This document shows positions 34,841 through 42,984 of a stretch of 64,000 nt of DNA, piece after piece (within the stretch, counting starts at the first letter, position 1; every line of letters starts with the position of its first letter). Both the position numbers and the translations under genes were made by a program. The notes under the pieces are model-generated. The model was not told where the DNA came from and searched no databases. It was given only the letters and a program-made list of their open reading frames with translations. The stretch comes from Candidatus Gastranaerophilales bacterium. Lineage in GTDB: Bacteria; Cyanobacteriota; Vampirovibrionia; Gastranaerophilales; CAJFVJ01. Where the stretch lies: assembly GCA_944323485.1 (NCBI GenBank), contig CALUSR010000004.1, positions 1-64,000 on the forward strand, read 5' to 3'.

Positions 34841-35332
34841 TTAAAAAGAAACACTCTTTAGCGGGTCAAAGTTGTTATCCTTATCTTTGACGACGATATA
34901 TGATTTATCGAATTTCCACTCAGTGTTTTCTTTTATGCCTGTTGCATACAGCCTTACGTTTTCGTTGTATTTGCTGCGGAAAATCATATGCGCTTTGTTT
35001 TGATTCATTGTAACTTTTTCAAAAACAAGTTCATAGTCAGGTATTAAGAGAGGTTTGACAAGTTTTTTATAAGACATATTCATGACTTTTTTATCAACAT
35101 TTGGAGGAAGAGTCATACTCAAAACGTTTCTTGAACCGTATTCTTGAGTTACTTTATCATATTTTTCGTAGTTGTTTGCTGCAAAAATTTTCTTGTAATA
35201 CTCGACATACTTCGAAACGACAACATCCTGTTCGCTTGCAAAACAAGAAAAACACCCGAATATTATATTAAATAAAAGTAGTAGACATACAAAATTTATT
35301 CTGCTAAAAAAGAATTTTTTAAATTTATTCAT
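34841..35332 (-). CDS. Exported hypothetical protein, 163 residues
   Basis: Residues 1-33 form a long signal peptide ending CFASEQ, so the mature protein should be periplasmic or surface-exposed. The mature part has mixed strands with ELVFEKVTMNQNKAHMIFRS and EWKFDKSYIVVKD, which looks like a small NTF2/SnoaL- or DUF-type fold, but this is only an impression. Two cysteines near the cleavage point could form a lipobox-like site, but there is no clean L-x-G-C. Function unknown. Confidence 0.65.
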   Translation of the reverse strand: MNKFKKFFFSRINFVCLLLLFNIIFGCFSCFASEQDVVVSKYVEYYKKIFAANNYEKYDKVTQEYGSRNVLSMTLPPNVDKKVMNMSYKKLVKPLLIPDYELVFEKVTMNQNKAHMIFRSKYNENVRLYATGIKENTEWKFDKSYIVVKDKDNNFDPLKSVSF

Positions 35333-35578
35333 ATAACTATCCTTAAAAAATAAAATATCTCTTCACTAAAAATTATATTATTGCTTAACCGAAAATTCAA
35401 ATAATTTAAGGTTATTAACAATATTTATTTCAAGAGTCTTTTCAAATTTGATTTCATAGAGAATTGTCCTCGAAGATAAGCATTTCCGGTAATGATTATT
35501 TGATAGAAAAAACATAATAATCAGTTAAAACAAATATTTCATATTAACGGAATGTATAACAAAAAATAAGATAGATAA

Positions 35579-35618
35579 CCGGAATTTTCTTCCGGGAATT
35601 TCTTACGTAAGAGGAGGT
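35579..35618 (+). promoter_or_regulatory. Leader hairpins and strong ribosome site of SLH gene
   Basis: CCGGAA (35579-35584) pairs with TTCCGG (35590-35595). The palindrome CTTACGTAAG (35602-35611) follows directly, then AGGAGGT at 35612-35618 before the ATG at 35623. The rest of the 290-base gap holds AT-rich sequence with no other gene seen. The hairpins may stabilise an abundant mRNA. Confidence 0.5.
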
Positions 35619-35622
35619 ACAT

Positions 35623-37800
35623 ATGAAATTTAGAAAGTTAACTTTAGCGGCAGTGATTGTTTCTATGGGATTAATTACTGCCGGAACTCAAGTCGGAGGC
35701 GCAGCAGAAGCTGATTTAAGCATGTTCTCGGCACCGAGTTCTTCTCAAGCTTTCGAAAACGGTTTTAGAGAAGTTGCCAAAAAATCAGAGTTGCCTGTTG
35801 TAACAGGCGGTGCTTGTCCGCTTCAAACTGCAAATCCTTGTCCTGCGGTTCCTGTTTGTCCTGCTGCACCATGTGATTGTGATCCTTGTGACCCTTGCGA
35901 TCCTTGTCCTGCAGCACCATGCGATTGTGATCCTTGTGATCCTTGCGACCCGTGTGATTCATGCGAAACAGGACCTGCTTGTCCTATCTTAGACCCTTGT
36001 CCCGAAAAATCAAAACCGACATGCGGAGTTTGTCCAAACAGCGCTTGCGGAGAATTGGAAAAGGGCATACAGGCTTATGCTTATCCTGCTTCAATTTTTA
36101 GTGCGGGATCTACTTCATTGTCCGCTGCAACTCCAAATTGGATGAGATTAAGCGGAAATGACGGTATTCAAGTTTCAAGAAACGGCTGTAATTTATCTCA
36201 AATGCCTGTTATTTCTGCCGGTAACTGCGGATGTGATTTCGGTGTTCCCATGACAGGTGCCGCTGCTCCTTGCGGATGTGATACCATTATGCCAATAACA
36301 GGTGCTGCTGCTTCGCTGCCTTGTTATAATGACCCTTGTGCAGCAGGGAGTGATATTAATGGGGTAGGCGTTTCTCGTAATCCTTTGAATTATGACGGTG
36401 CTCAGTGCCCTATGACAATCAAAACTCAGTCAAGCAAAGAAGTTTTGAAAAAATATTATGAACCGATTACTGTTCCATCAAATGTGACAGGTGCTGCTGC
36501 TCCGATGATGGATGTTTTTCCTGATGTTCCCGATAATTTCTGGGCAAGCTGCGATATTAACAAGCTGACTGCCAAGAGTGTTATCGCAGGTTATCCTGAT
36601 AGAACATTCAAACCTAATGTCCCCGTATCAAGAGCAGAATTTGCAAGCTTGATTGCCCACGGGTTCAATCTCCAGGCAGATACATCATGTGAAAGAAGTA
36701 TGTTTTCTGATGTTCCTGCTTATAACTGGGCTAATGATTCTATCATAAAATCTGTTGAAAACGGTTATATGGCAGGATATCCGAATAATAAATTCTTCCC
36801 GAGAAAACCTGTATCAAGAGCAGAAGCAATGACTACCATATCAAAAGCATTCAATTGTCCTATGAGTGAGTGTGATGCTGATGAAATCCTCAAAGGATAT
36901 AAAGATGGATGTGAAGTACAGGATTGGGCTAAAGTTGGTGTAGCTAAGGCTCTTAAACAAGGTGTCCTTGAAGACAGTCCTCATCCTGATATGATTGCGC
37001 CACAGAAAAACGCATCAAGAGCTGATGTTGCGGCAATGATTGCTCAGTCAAGAATTGCTCTTGGTATTGACCCTGCAGAAACAACCGCATGTGATTGCGA
37101 ACCGACAGGTCAGGCTGCAATGGTTCAAAAAGAACAGGTGGTTACCGTTCCGACAATATGCATAAAAGTTGATGACCAGCTGAGTGCTAAAAATAACCGA
37201 GTTGGTGATAGATTTGTTGCTAAAACACTTGAACCTGTTACTATTAACGGCGTAAACTATCCTTGCAATTCAAAAGTACACGGAAGAGTTGTCGAAGTAA
37301 TCAGACCAAGCGGAAAATGCCAGGGTGCAATGAAAATTGCTCTCTTGGATATACAAAACGGAAAGTGCAAAACAGAGCTGCCAAGACAAATTTTGAGTGC
37401 GGAAGTTCAACAGCAAAAAACACCTAATATTGTTGCAAGATTATTTGAGGCTCCGTTCTCATTTACCGGACAGGTGTTAGGTACTGTAGGAAGAACTTTG
37501 GGCGGTGCTCTTATTGCAACAGGTAATGCTGCCGAGCAGGTTGTCGGCTCAACAGGTATTGCCGGCGGTGAAATACTCCAAGGTAAATTCGGTGCTTCGG
37601 CAAGAAGCGTCGGTGAAGCGGCTACTGCTTTGGTTATGGCTCCTATAGACGTAACAAGAACTGCTGTCAGCGGTGCAGCCGGTATCTTTAACATTACAAG
37701 TGATGAAGTTGCATATCTCGTAAATCCGAAAGGTATGAAGATAGCAAGCATCAACCCGAATGAAAAAGTTACCATTTCTTTTGGATGCCAAGGCAAATAA
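35623..37800 (+). CDS. S-layer homology domain protein with Cys-rich region
   Basis: The 725-residue precursor has a signal peptide (1-28). A Cys/Pro/Asp-rich region (about 65-150) is built on CPAAPCDCDPCDPCDP repeats. Three SLH domains span about 295-470 (FPDVPDNFWA, FSDVPAYNWA, with AGYPDRTFKPN and GYPNNKFFP). A C-terminal domain from about 510 begins TICIKVDDQLSAKNNRVGD and ends in a Gly/Ala-rich tail. SLH domains bind peptidoglycan-linked polymer, and in cyanobacterial-type envelopes they tether outer membrane proteins. The Cys repeats could be heavily disulfide-linked. No porin barrel is evident. Probably a major envelope protein. Confidence 0.85.
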   Translation: MKFRKLTLAAVIVSMGLITAGTQVGGAAEADLSMFSAPSSSQAFENGFREVAKKSELPVVTGGACPLQTANPCPAVPVCPAAPCDCDPCDPCDPCPAAPCDCDPCDPCDPCDSCETGPACPILDPCPEKSKPTCGVCPNSACGELEKGIQAYAYPASIFSAGSTSLSAATPNWMRLSGNDGIQVSRNGCNLSQMPVISAGNCGCDFGVPMTGAAAPCGCDTIMPITGAAASLPCYNDPCAAGSDINGVGVSRNPLNYDGAQCPMTIKTQSSKEVLKKYYEPITVPSNVTGAAAPMMDVFPDVPDNFWASCDINKLTAKSVIAGYPDRTFKPNVPVSRAEFASLIAHGFNLQADTSCERSMFSDVPAYNWANDSIIKSVENGYMAGYPNNKFFPRKPVSRAEAMTTISKAFNCPMSECDADEILKGYKDGCEVQDWAKVGVAKALKQGVLEDSPHPDMIAPQKNASRADVAAMIAQSRIALGIDPAETTACDCEPTGQAAMVQKEQVVTVPTICIKVDDQLSAKNNRVGDRFVAKTLEPVTINGVNYPCNSKVHGRVVEVIRPSGKCQGAMKIALLDIQNGKCKTELPRQILSAEVQQQKTPNIVARLFEAPFSFTGQVLGTVGRTLGGALIATGNAAEQVVGSTGIAGGEILQGKFGASARSVGEAATALVMAPIDVTRTAVSGAAGIFNITSDEVAYLVNPKGMKIASINPNEKVTISFGCQGK
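35857..35955 (+). repeat. 48-bp repeat coding Cys-Asp-Pro units
   Basis: Two 48-base units starting at 35857 and 35905 encode CPAAPCDCDPCDPCDP, followed by a shorter partial unit. Synonymous substitutions separate them. Confidence 0.75.
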
Positions 37801-37822
37801 CAAAAGTTTTCATAAACTTTTG

Positions 37823-37853
37823 GAGGACAAAGATTTATCTTTGTCCTCTTTTG
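37823..37853 (+). terminator. Terminator of SLH gene
   Basis: GAGGACAAAGAT (37823-37834) pairs perfectly with 37837-37848 and is followed by TTTTGT. The remainder of the gap to 38096 is AT-rich and holds only the promoter-like element at 38017-38045. Confidence 0.85.
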
Positions 37854-38016
37854 TAATATTTCTTCATATTTTATAAAAATATAGATATAAAATATATATA
37901 TTTTTTCTTTTTTATATGTATATTTTTTCTTTATTTTTTCAATATTTAAAAATGAAAAATCCTGAAAAGCCTTGTGTTCAAGTGTTTTGCTGTATCTGGC
38001 TTTTTAAAAAGAATAC

Positions 38017-38045
38017 GCAATTTTCTTGTAGTTTTTGTTTTTATA
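38017..38045 (+). promoter_or_regulatory. GCAA-N17-TTTTTATA element
   Basis: GCAA (38017-38020), 17 bases ending in TTG, then TTTTTATA (38038-38045), 52 bases before the ATG at 38097. It is the plus-strand copy of the element shared with the genes near 44, 56.5 and 57.3 kb. Confidence 0.5.
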
Positions 38046-38096
38046 AATATATAGGGTAGATGAAAATTCAAAAGGATATGCTGGAGGTTATAGGTT

Positions 38097-38543
38097 ATGT
38101 ATGCAATGTTAACGACTAGAAAGTTGATGATTATCAGTCAAATTTCTGACTTGCAGTTTCAAATCACTCAACTTTATCAAAATCAAATGGATTTGACTTC
38201 TCTCGGCGGTGTAATCGGTGATGGTACTGTGACTCAACAAGAGTTTGCAAATTCAGGACAGAAGACAAAATACGGTGTAAACCAAATCTTGATGGAAGCT
38301 GATTCTGCATCTCAAACATCCGGGTATACATTTGTTCAGATGTCAACAGATGGTATGGGGTCTATGGTTTTTGATGAAACTTATTTGACTAATATTCAAG
38401 CCCAGATAAGCAATTCTGAAAAACAAATAGAGATGAAAAGAGAACAGCTTGAAACAAAATTGGCAGCATTACAACAGGAACTGCAGGCTGTTGAACAAGG
38501 TGAAGAACAGGGTATTAAACAATCAGTTCCAAGGTATGCATAA
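38097..38543 (+). CDS. Coiled-coil small protein, paralogue of 56.5/57.3 kb genes
   Basis: The 148-residue protein begins YAMLTTRKLMIISQISDLQF and ends in NSEKQIEMKREQLETKLAAL-type coiled coil followed by GEEQGIKQSVPRYA. Both ends match the two minus-strand paralogues (56110-56505 and 56870-57265), while the middle (about 45-100) differs. No signal peptide or membrane segment is seen. Two amphipathic helices around a variable middle suggest a protein that self-assembles or binds a partner. It has its own element and terminator. Undescribed family as far as I can tell. Confidence 0.75.
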   Translation: MYAMLTTRKLMIISQISDLQFQITQLYQNQMDLTSLGGVIGDGTVTQQEFANSGQKTKYGVNQILMEADSASQTSGYTFVQMSTDGMGSMVFDETYLTNIQAQISNSEKQIEMKREQLETKLAALQQELQAVEQGEEQGIKQSVPRYA

Positions 38544-38618
38544 TTTCAAGCATTAAATAATATAACTAGGTAAAAATATCCTCTAGATAATATCCTCTGA
38601 ATTAATAACCCTCTTTTT

Positions 38619-38640
38619 AGACCCTGAATCGGGTCTTTTT
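38619..38640 (+). terminator. Terminator of coiled-coil gene
   Basis: AGACCC (38619-38624) pairs with GGGTCT (38631-38636) and is followed by a T run. Confidence 0.75.
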
Positions 38641-38651
38641 ATTTGGAAAAT

Positions 38652-38683
38652 AAAAACCGGAACAATTTGCTGTTCCGGTTTTT
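38652..38683 (-). terminator. Terminator of flavodiiron operon (bidirectional)
   Basis: A 13-base perfect stem (AAAAACCGGAACA and its complement) with a six-base loop lies 18 bases past the stop of the flavodiiron gene on the minus strand. Confidence 0.88.
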
Positions 38684-38700
38684 TGTTTCATAATATCAAC

Positions 38701-39876
38701 TTATAATGATTTATGTTTTTCAGCTATTTTCTCTGCCAGTTCATCGACTTTGATAAAGTCATCATTTGTTGGTTTACCTTTGATTATGACAGAATTCAAT
38801 TTTTCGACTTTCAGGTTGCCCAATATTTCAGCCAGTTTATTTTCCATATTTCCTCCCCATCCGTAAGAACCGACGACAGAGAAGTATTTTGCTTTAGGTC
38901 GAAGAGCATTGATGAGGTATGCTCCGTTTATGGCTGAAGGGTGAGGTCCTGCAAGAACCATAGAAGTTCCTACTACAATGGTTGCTGCATCAACGAGTTC
39001 CATTGCAAGCTCACCGACATCTGATTTTACAAGGTCAAAGAGTTTAACCTCAACGCCTTTTTCTTCAAGCGATTGTTTTAGGTAGTCAACCAAGAGTTCA
39101 GTGCTTCCATACATAGATACATAAGGAATAACAACCAAATTTTTTGGAGTATCTGATGTCCACTCTTCGTAAGTATCAAGAATGAAGTCAGGGTTTGAAT
39201 AGTAAGGTCCATGGCTTGGAAGCAGATATTTTACGTTCAAATCTCTGATTTTTTTGACGTATTTTGCGCAGAAAGTTCTGAAAGGCATCATAATTTCTGC
39301 GTAATAACGCTTTGCTGCTTCTGTCAGTTCTTTATCTCCGCTTTTGTCTATATTCTTTTCGCTTGTCGGATAGTGTGCTCCTAAAAAGTCAGTTGTAAAC
39401 AAGGCTTTATCTTCAATAACATAAGTAAACATTGTATCAGGCCAGTGAACCCATGGAGATATCAGAAATTGCAGAGTAACATTGCCTAAAGATAGTGTTT
39501 CCTGGTCAGTTATTACTTTGAATTTTGATTCATCAACATGGAGCATTTCCATGATAAACTCTTTACATTTTGCATTTGTCACGACGGTTGCAGCAGGATA
39601 GAGTTCGAGAATTTCGTTCAAAGAACCGGAGTGATCCTGCTCGCCATGGTTGCAGATTATATAATCTATTTTGTTTATTCCTGCTTCTTTTAGCTTATTA
39701 ATTAATTCTTCTGCTTTTTCAGGATAAACTGTATCGATTAATGCTGTTTTTTCGCTTCCTTTGACAAGATAAGAGTTATAAGTAGTACCGCATGGCAGCG
39801 GAACAAGCTGGTCAAACAATCTTCTGTCATGATGTTCGACACCGCAGTAAAATATATTATCAGTAATCTTTTTCAT
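38701..39876 (-). CDS. Flavodiiron protein (FprA-type)
   Basis: The 391-residue protein joins a metallo-beta-lactamase-like diiron domain (1-245) to a flavodoxin domain (from about 250, VIPYVSMYGSTELLVDYL). The diiron ligands include His77, Glu79, Asp81 and His82 (NHGEQDH), the hallmark that distinguishes this group from zinc hydrolases. These enzymes reduce oxygen or nitric oxide to water or N2O using electrons from rubredoxin, protecting anaerobes. Its ATG shares one base with the TAA of the rubredoxin-ending gene, so translation is coupled and the electron donor is encoded directly before it. Confidence 0.93.
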   Translation of the reverse strand: MKKITDNIFYCGVEHHDRRLFDQLVPLPCGTTYNSYLVKGSEKTALIDTVYPEKAEELINKLKEAGINKIDYIICNHGEQDHSGSLNEILELYPAATVVTNAKCKEFIMEMLHVDESKFKVITDQETLSLGNVTLQFLISPWVHWPDTMFTYVIEDKALFTTDFLGAHYPTSEKNIDKSGDKELTEAAKRYYAEIMMPFRTFCAKYVKKIRDLNVKYLLPSHGPYYSNPDFILDTYEEWTSDTPKNLVVIPYVSMYGSTELLVDYLKQSLEEKGVEVKLFDLVKSDVGELAMELVDAATIVVGTSMVLAGPHPSAINGAYLINALRPKAKYFSVVGSYGWGGNMENKLAEILGNLKVEKLNSVIIKGKPTNDDFIKVDELAEKIAEKHKSL

Positions 39877-40037
39877 TATTCCTCGACTTCAAATTGATCT
39901 TTACCTACACCGCAGAGAGGACATACCCAATCTTCAGGGATATCTTCAAACGCTGTACCGGGGGCTATTCCGTTATCAGGGTCGCCTACAGCAGGGTCAT
40001 ATACGTAGTTGCATACTGTACAAACATATTTTTTCAT
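39876..40037 (-). CDS. Possible internal start: free rubredoxin
   Basis: Inside the fusion gene an in-frame ATG at 40037 has GAAGGAG eight bases upstream, a perfect ribosome site. It would give a complete 53-residue rubredoxin with the iron ligands Cys6, Cys9, Cys39 and Cys42 (YVCTVCNY and WVCPLCG). This is the exact start expected of a stand-alone rubredoxin. The same DNA codes Lys-Glu-Glu-Gly-Glu-Lys in the linker of the fusion, so the site could also be the remnant of a former separate gene. Confidence 0.5.
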   Translation of the reverse strand: MKKYVCTVCNYVYDPAVGDPDNGIAPGTAFEDIPEDWVCPLCGVGKDQFEVEE

Positions 40038-40688
40038 AAGTTTTTCTCCTTCTTCTTTTGTTGTATCAGGTTGAGATTTTGTTTTTATTGTATCATTCTC
40101 TTGAATTTTTGTATTGTTTAACCCATTAGACCATATAGTTGCTGTTTTTGCCACTCTTATTCCAAGTAATTCCGCTGTCTGCATATCACACTCAGGCGGT
40201 TCTTTTTCGCAAGAGGCACTGAATTCAGACATGGACATAACTCCTAAGAAGCTTCCGAGTCTGTTAATTTCTTTTTTTGAAGGGTCTTTTGAGAGGTTGC
40301 CAGGGATTATTGCCGGGTTAACCCATATCATTCCATGTTGCGCTGCAAATACCGTAAGCTGTAGCATTGTATTAAACTTATCTCCGCTGGGCCATCCCGA
40401 GTTGACAAAACCTGCGGCAAGTTTGTTTGACCATTCCTGTTTGAGCCATATTTTTGATGTGTCATCCATAAATTGTTTAAACGGAGCGGAGACAGACCCC
40501 ATGTAGGTCGGGCTTCCAAAAATAAGAGCGGCAGACTCGCTGATAAAATCCATATTTTCTTTTACATGTTCGACATCAATAAGTTTTGCCTCGATACCGT
40601 TTATCGATAAGCATCCGTTTAAAACAGCCGTTGCAAGTCTTTTTGTATGTCCCCTTCCGCTGTGGTAAATTATGGCTATTTTGGTCAT
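39876..40688 (-). CDS. Flavodoxin-rubredoxin fusion
   Basis: The 270-residue protein has an N-terminal flavodoxin-like domain of the NAD(P)H:quinone oxidoreductase (WrbA/FldP-like) type (1-185): [18 protein letters not shown] is the FMN phosphate loop and [19 protein letters not shown] the FMN ring loop. A linker (about 190-216) leads to a C-terminal rubredoxin. The fusion should carry electrons to the flavodiiron protein. An inverted repeat lies in front of the gene. An internal ATG may also make free rubredoxin (see 39876-40037). Confidence 0.9.
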   Translation of the reverse strand: MTKIAIIYHSGRGHTKRLATAVLNGCLSINGIEAKLIDVEHVKENMDFISESAALIFGSPTYMGSVSAPFKQFMDDTSKIWLKQEWSNKLAAGFVNSGWPSGDKFNTMLQLTVFAAQHGMIWVNPAIIPGNLSKDPSKKEINRLGSFLGVMSMSEFSASCEKEPPECDMQTAELLGIRVAKTATIWSNGLNNTKIQENDTIKTKSQPDTTKEEGEKLMKKYVCTVCNYVYDPAVGDPDNGIAPGTAFEDIPEDWVCPLCGVGKDQFEVEE

Positions 40689-40719
40689 CTTTTTGCCCTC
40701 ACCTACCTATTTATACACA

Positions 40720-40750
40720 TACAGTTATATTATGAAATTATATAACTGTA
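40720..40750 (-). promoter_or_regulatory. 31-bp inverted repeat before flavodoxin operon
   Basis: TACAGTTATAT (40720-40730) and ATATAACTGTA (40740-40750) are perfect 11-base arms around nine bases. The repeat lies about 32 bases upstream of the fusion gene start, where an operator would overlap its promoter. Control by an oxygen-, NO- or peroxide-sensing regulator is plausible but not shown. Confidence 0.6.
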
Positions 40751-40956
40751 TATATTTTTATATTTATTTTTTTAAGTTTTTTTTAATTTTTTAGTAATGT
40801 TAAGAAATATAAAAATGGTTATATTTAGTTATATCAAGGATTTTGGACGATTTTTGAGGATTTCTATGTATTTTTAATTAAAGTTTTTCTGAAAATGTGA
40901 CGATAGAAAATTCATAAGGAAAAAACAGTCGGTCGTTTTTTAAGAGGTTTAGTAAA

Positions 40957-41109
40957 ATGTTCAAAAGCAAAATTCCATCATCAAACGTTTCAGATGGCGT
41001 AAGATTTATACTCAGAGGTGCAAAAAAAAGACGTTCAATGGCCTATGCCAATGTAAAAATGTTGCAGAGCGAGATGGGGATGACTCCGCGCCTTGTGGCG
41101 GTCAAATAA
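40957..41109 (+). CDS. Small basic protein, 50 residues
   Basis: The ATG at 40957 has AAGAGG nine bases upstream. The product MFKSKIPSSN... is strongly basic in the middle (RGAKKRRS) and contains GMTPRLVAV at the end. It has no membrane segment. The basic centre could bind nucleic acid or ribosomal RNA, but there is no known family match. Evidence is limited to the start signal and clean frame. Confidence 0.5.
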   Translation: MFKSKIPSSNVSDGVRFILRGAKKRRSMAYANVKMLQSEMGMTPRLVAVK

Positions 41110-41146
41110 CGCTCTATGGAGATTGTAGAGGTCTGATTTATATTTT

Positions 41147-41554
41147 TTATTCGGCTCCGTTCAAATAGGAGCTTTTTTCTTGTTTAGTTTTTTTATTTTT
41201 TTTATCTGCAGGTTTGTTATTTTTAATTATTACGAGAACTTCGTCCTCTTCAGCCATTTTAAGCTTATTTCTTGCAATAGATTCAATTCCTTCAAGAGTA
41301 TTGAATTGTTTTATTTCTGATTTGAGTTTTTCGTTTCTTTCCGTTTGTTCCGAGTGAATTTCTTCGAGCTGAGAGAGCTGTTCGCTGTAAGTAAAATATT
41401 TTTTTACATTAAGATACAGACTTCTTGAAACGATGATGATACCTATGAGAAGGATAATTGTGGCAAAGGAGTAATACGCTTTTTTTTCGTATCTCCTGAT
41501 TCTATCCTGTTTTCTCTTTTCTGTTTTTATGGGGTCTGTGTTCAATTTTTTCAT
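41147..41554 (-). CDS. Septum formation initiator (DivIC/FtsB-like) protein
   Basis: The 135-residue protein has a basic cytoplasmic N-terminus, one membrane helix (about 28-47: AYYSFATIILLIGIIIVS) and a periplasmic leucine-zipper coiled coil (SLYLNVKKYFTYSEQLSQLE onward), followed by GIESIARNKLKMAEEDEVLV, the conserved FtsB/DivIC end. It should bridge FtsL and FtsQ/DivIB in the divisome. The tail after residue 110 is Lys-rich. It is a single gene. Confidence 0.82.
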   Translation of the reverse strand: MKKLNTDPIKTEKRKQDRIRRYEKKAYYSFATIILLIGIIIVSRSLYLNVKKYFTYSEQLSQLEEIHSEQTERNEKLKSEIKQFNTLEGIESIARNKLKMAEEDEVLVIIKNNKPADKKNKKTKQEKSSYLNGAE

Positions 41555-41724
41555 GGTTTTTGCAGTTTATTATCAAAAATAAAATTAAAGGTTGAAAAAT
41601 TTATGCTTAACGGGTTATAGTAAACATATTAAAAATATAACATGATGTTTTGCTAAATAAAATCTTTTTATGCTATTTATTATTGTTGATATTTCTGTAT
41701 ATCATCAGAAAAGAGGAAGAACGG

Positions 41725-41901
41725 ATGAAAAAAACACCGAACAATATAATAGAATATATCATTATCTTATTGCTTATATCAGGTATTTCTATTGCAATAT
41801 TGCAATTTTTCGGAGAGAAAATAAGCCAGAATAATCAAAAAGAATTCAATACAAACAGACCTCAGCAGGAATTATTCCAGAATAAGACTGAGTTTGAGTA
41901 A
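41725..41901 (+). CDS. Small single-span membrane protein, 58 residues
   Basis: The ATG at 41725 has AGAGGAAGAACGG just upstream; the longer frame from TTG 41650 has no ribosome site. The product has one strong hydrophobic helix (about 9-26: IEYIIILLLISGISIAILQF) and a polar Asn/Gln-rich tail. It lies 19 bases before the pyrophosphorylase gene and may be co-transcribed. It resembles small pilin-like or envelope accessory peptides only in layout. Function unknown. Confidence 0.55.
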   Translation: MKKTPNNIIEYIIILLLISGISIAILQFFGEKISQNNQKEFNTNRPQQELFQNKTEFE

Positions 41902-41919
41902 AAAAATGGGGAATATATT

Positions 41920-42927
41920 GTGATAAACAAAGCAATGATAATGGCTGCAGGAGTCGGCTCTAGGTTGGATCCTCTCACAAAAAATGTTCCAAAGCCGTTG
42001 ATACCTATTGCAAACAAGCCGCTTATGGATTTTATTATGGAAGAACTTGAAGAATGCGGCATCAAAGAAGTTATAGCAAATACATATTGTCTTGCTGAGC
42101 AGATTCAGAAAAGATACACTGAGAATAATCCTACAGGTATAAAATTTCAATATATACAGGAAGAAACTCTTTCAGGTACTGCAGGCGGCGTGAAAAAATG
42201 CGAATTTTTCTTTAAGGATGAAGAAAATTTTCTTGTGATGAGCGGTGATGGGCTTACTGATATTAACTTTGAAGAACTGTTTGAAGCTCATGAAAGCAGC
42301 GGAGCTGTTGCCACCATGGCTTTGACCTATGTTCCGAAGAGCAAGACCTGCAATTTTGGTGTCGTTGTCGTTGACGGAGACGGTTTTGTGAGCGAGTTTC
42401 AGGAAAAACCGCCTGTTGAAGAGGCAAAGAGCAATTTAATAAATACCGGAATTTATGTTTTCAGGTCTGATATTTTCAGATTGATACCGCAGGGATGTTT
42501 TTATGATTTTGCAAAGAATGTATTTCCCTCCATGCTTGAAAAAAATATTCCCATCAATACCTATGTTATAGACGGATACTGGAGTGATATCGGGACAATT
42601 TCGCAGTATCGTCAGTCATCTATTGACATTTTGAACTCACATGTCAATATAGGGGTCAGTGTTGAAGATGAGCATCTTATCGGAGAGGGAAGCGTTCTTG
42701 CTGATGATGTCAAACTTCTTGGAGGTAATATTATCGGAAGGGGCTGCAAAGTCGGGAAGAATGTGACTTTGAACAACTGCATTCTCTGGGATGGCTCGGT
42801 GATAGAAGATGGTGTTCATCTCAAGGGAGTGATTGTGATGAACGGTGTTGTCAAAAAAGGAACAACTGCCGTTGATACTGTTTTGTATACGGCAGTTGAT
42901 GATAATAAGAAACTTATGAGTTGTTGA
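41920..42927 (+). CDS. Sugar-nucleotide pyrophosphorylase
   Basis: The 335-residue protein starts at GTG 41920 with GGGGA eight bases upstream. MIMAAGVGSRLDPLTKNVPK is the nucleotidyltransferase signature (G-x-G-x-R-L-x-P-L-T) and SGDGLTD the metal-binding Asp site. The C-terminal 90 residues form a left-handed beta-helix with hexapeptide-like turns (IIGRGCKVGKNVTL). The layout is that of mannose-1-phosphate guanylyltransferase/glucose-1-phosphate nucleotidyltransferase proteins, which supply activated sugar for envelope polysaccharide. Exact sugar and nucleotide are undetermined. Confidence 0.88.
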   Translation: MINKAMIMAAGVGSRLDPLTKNVPKPLIPIANKPLMDFIMEELEECGIKEVIANTYCLAEQIQKRYTENNPTGIKFQYIQEETLSGTAGGVKKCEFFFKDEENFLVMSGDGLTDINFEELFEAHESSGAVATMALTYVPKSKTCNFGVVVVDGDGFVSEFQEKPPVEEAKSNLINTGIYVFRSDIFRLIPQGCFYDFAKNVFPSMLEKNIPINTYVIDGYWSDIGTISQYRQSSIDILNSHVNIGVSVEDEHLIGEGSVLADDVKLLGGNIIGRGCKVGKNVTLNNCILWDGSVIEDGVHLKGVIVMNGVVKKGTTAVDTVLYTAVDDNKKLMSC

Positions 42928-42935
42928 GATTATTG

Positions 42936-42974
42936 CAACAAAAAAGCCACCGTTTTAAGGTGGCTTTTTTGTTG
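42936..42974. terminator. Bidirectional terminator
   Basis: A 16-base perfect stem (42936-42951 with 42959-42974, core AAAAAAGCCACC) separates the pyrophosphorylase gene from the convergent repeat-protein gene. Confidence 0.92.
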
Positions 42975-42984
42975 TATTTTGTAT

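Noticed and set aside
35765-36068. Gln/His/Gly-rich frames opposite the Cys-repeat region
   Set aside because: They are antisense mirrors of the biased CDPCDP codons; the plus-strand gene has signal peptide, domains and ribosome site.
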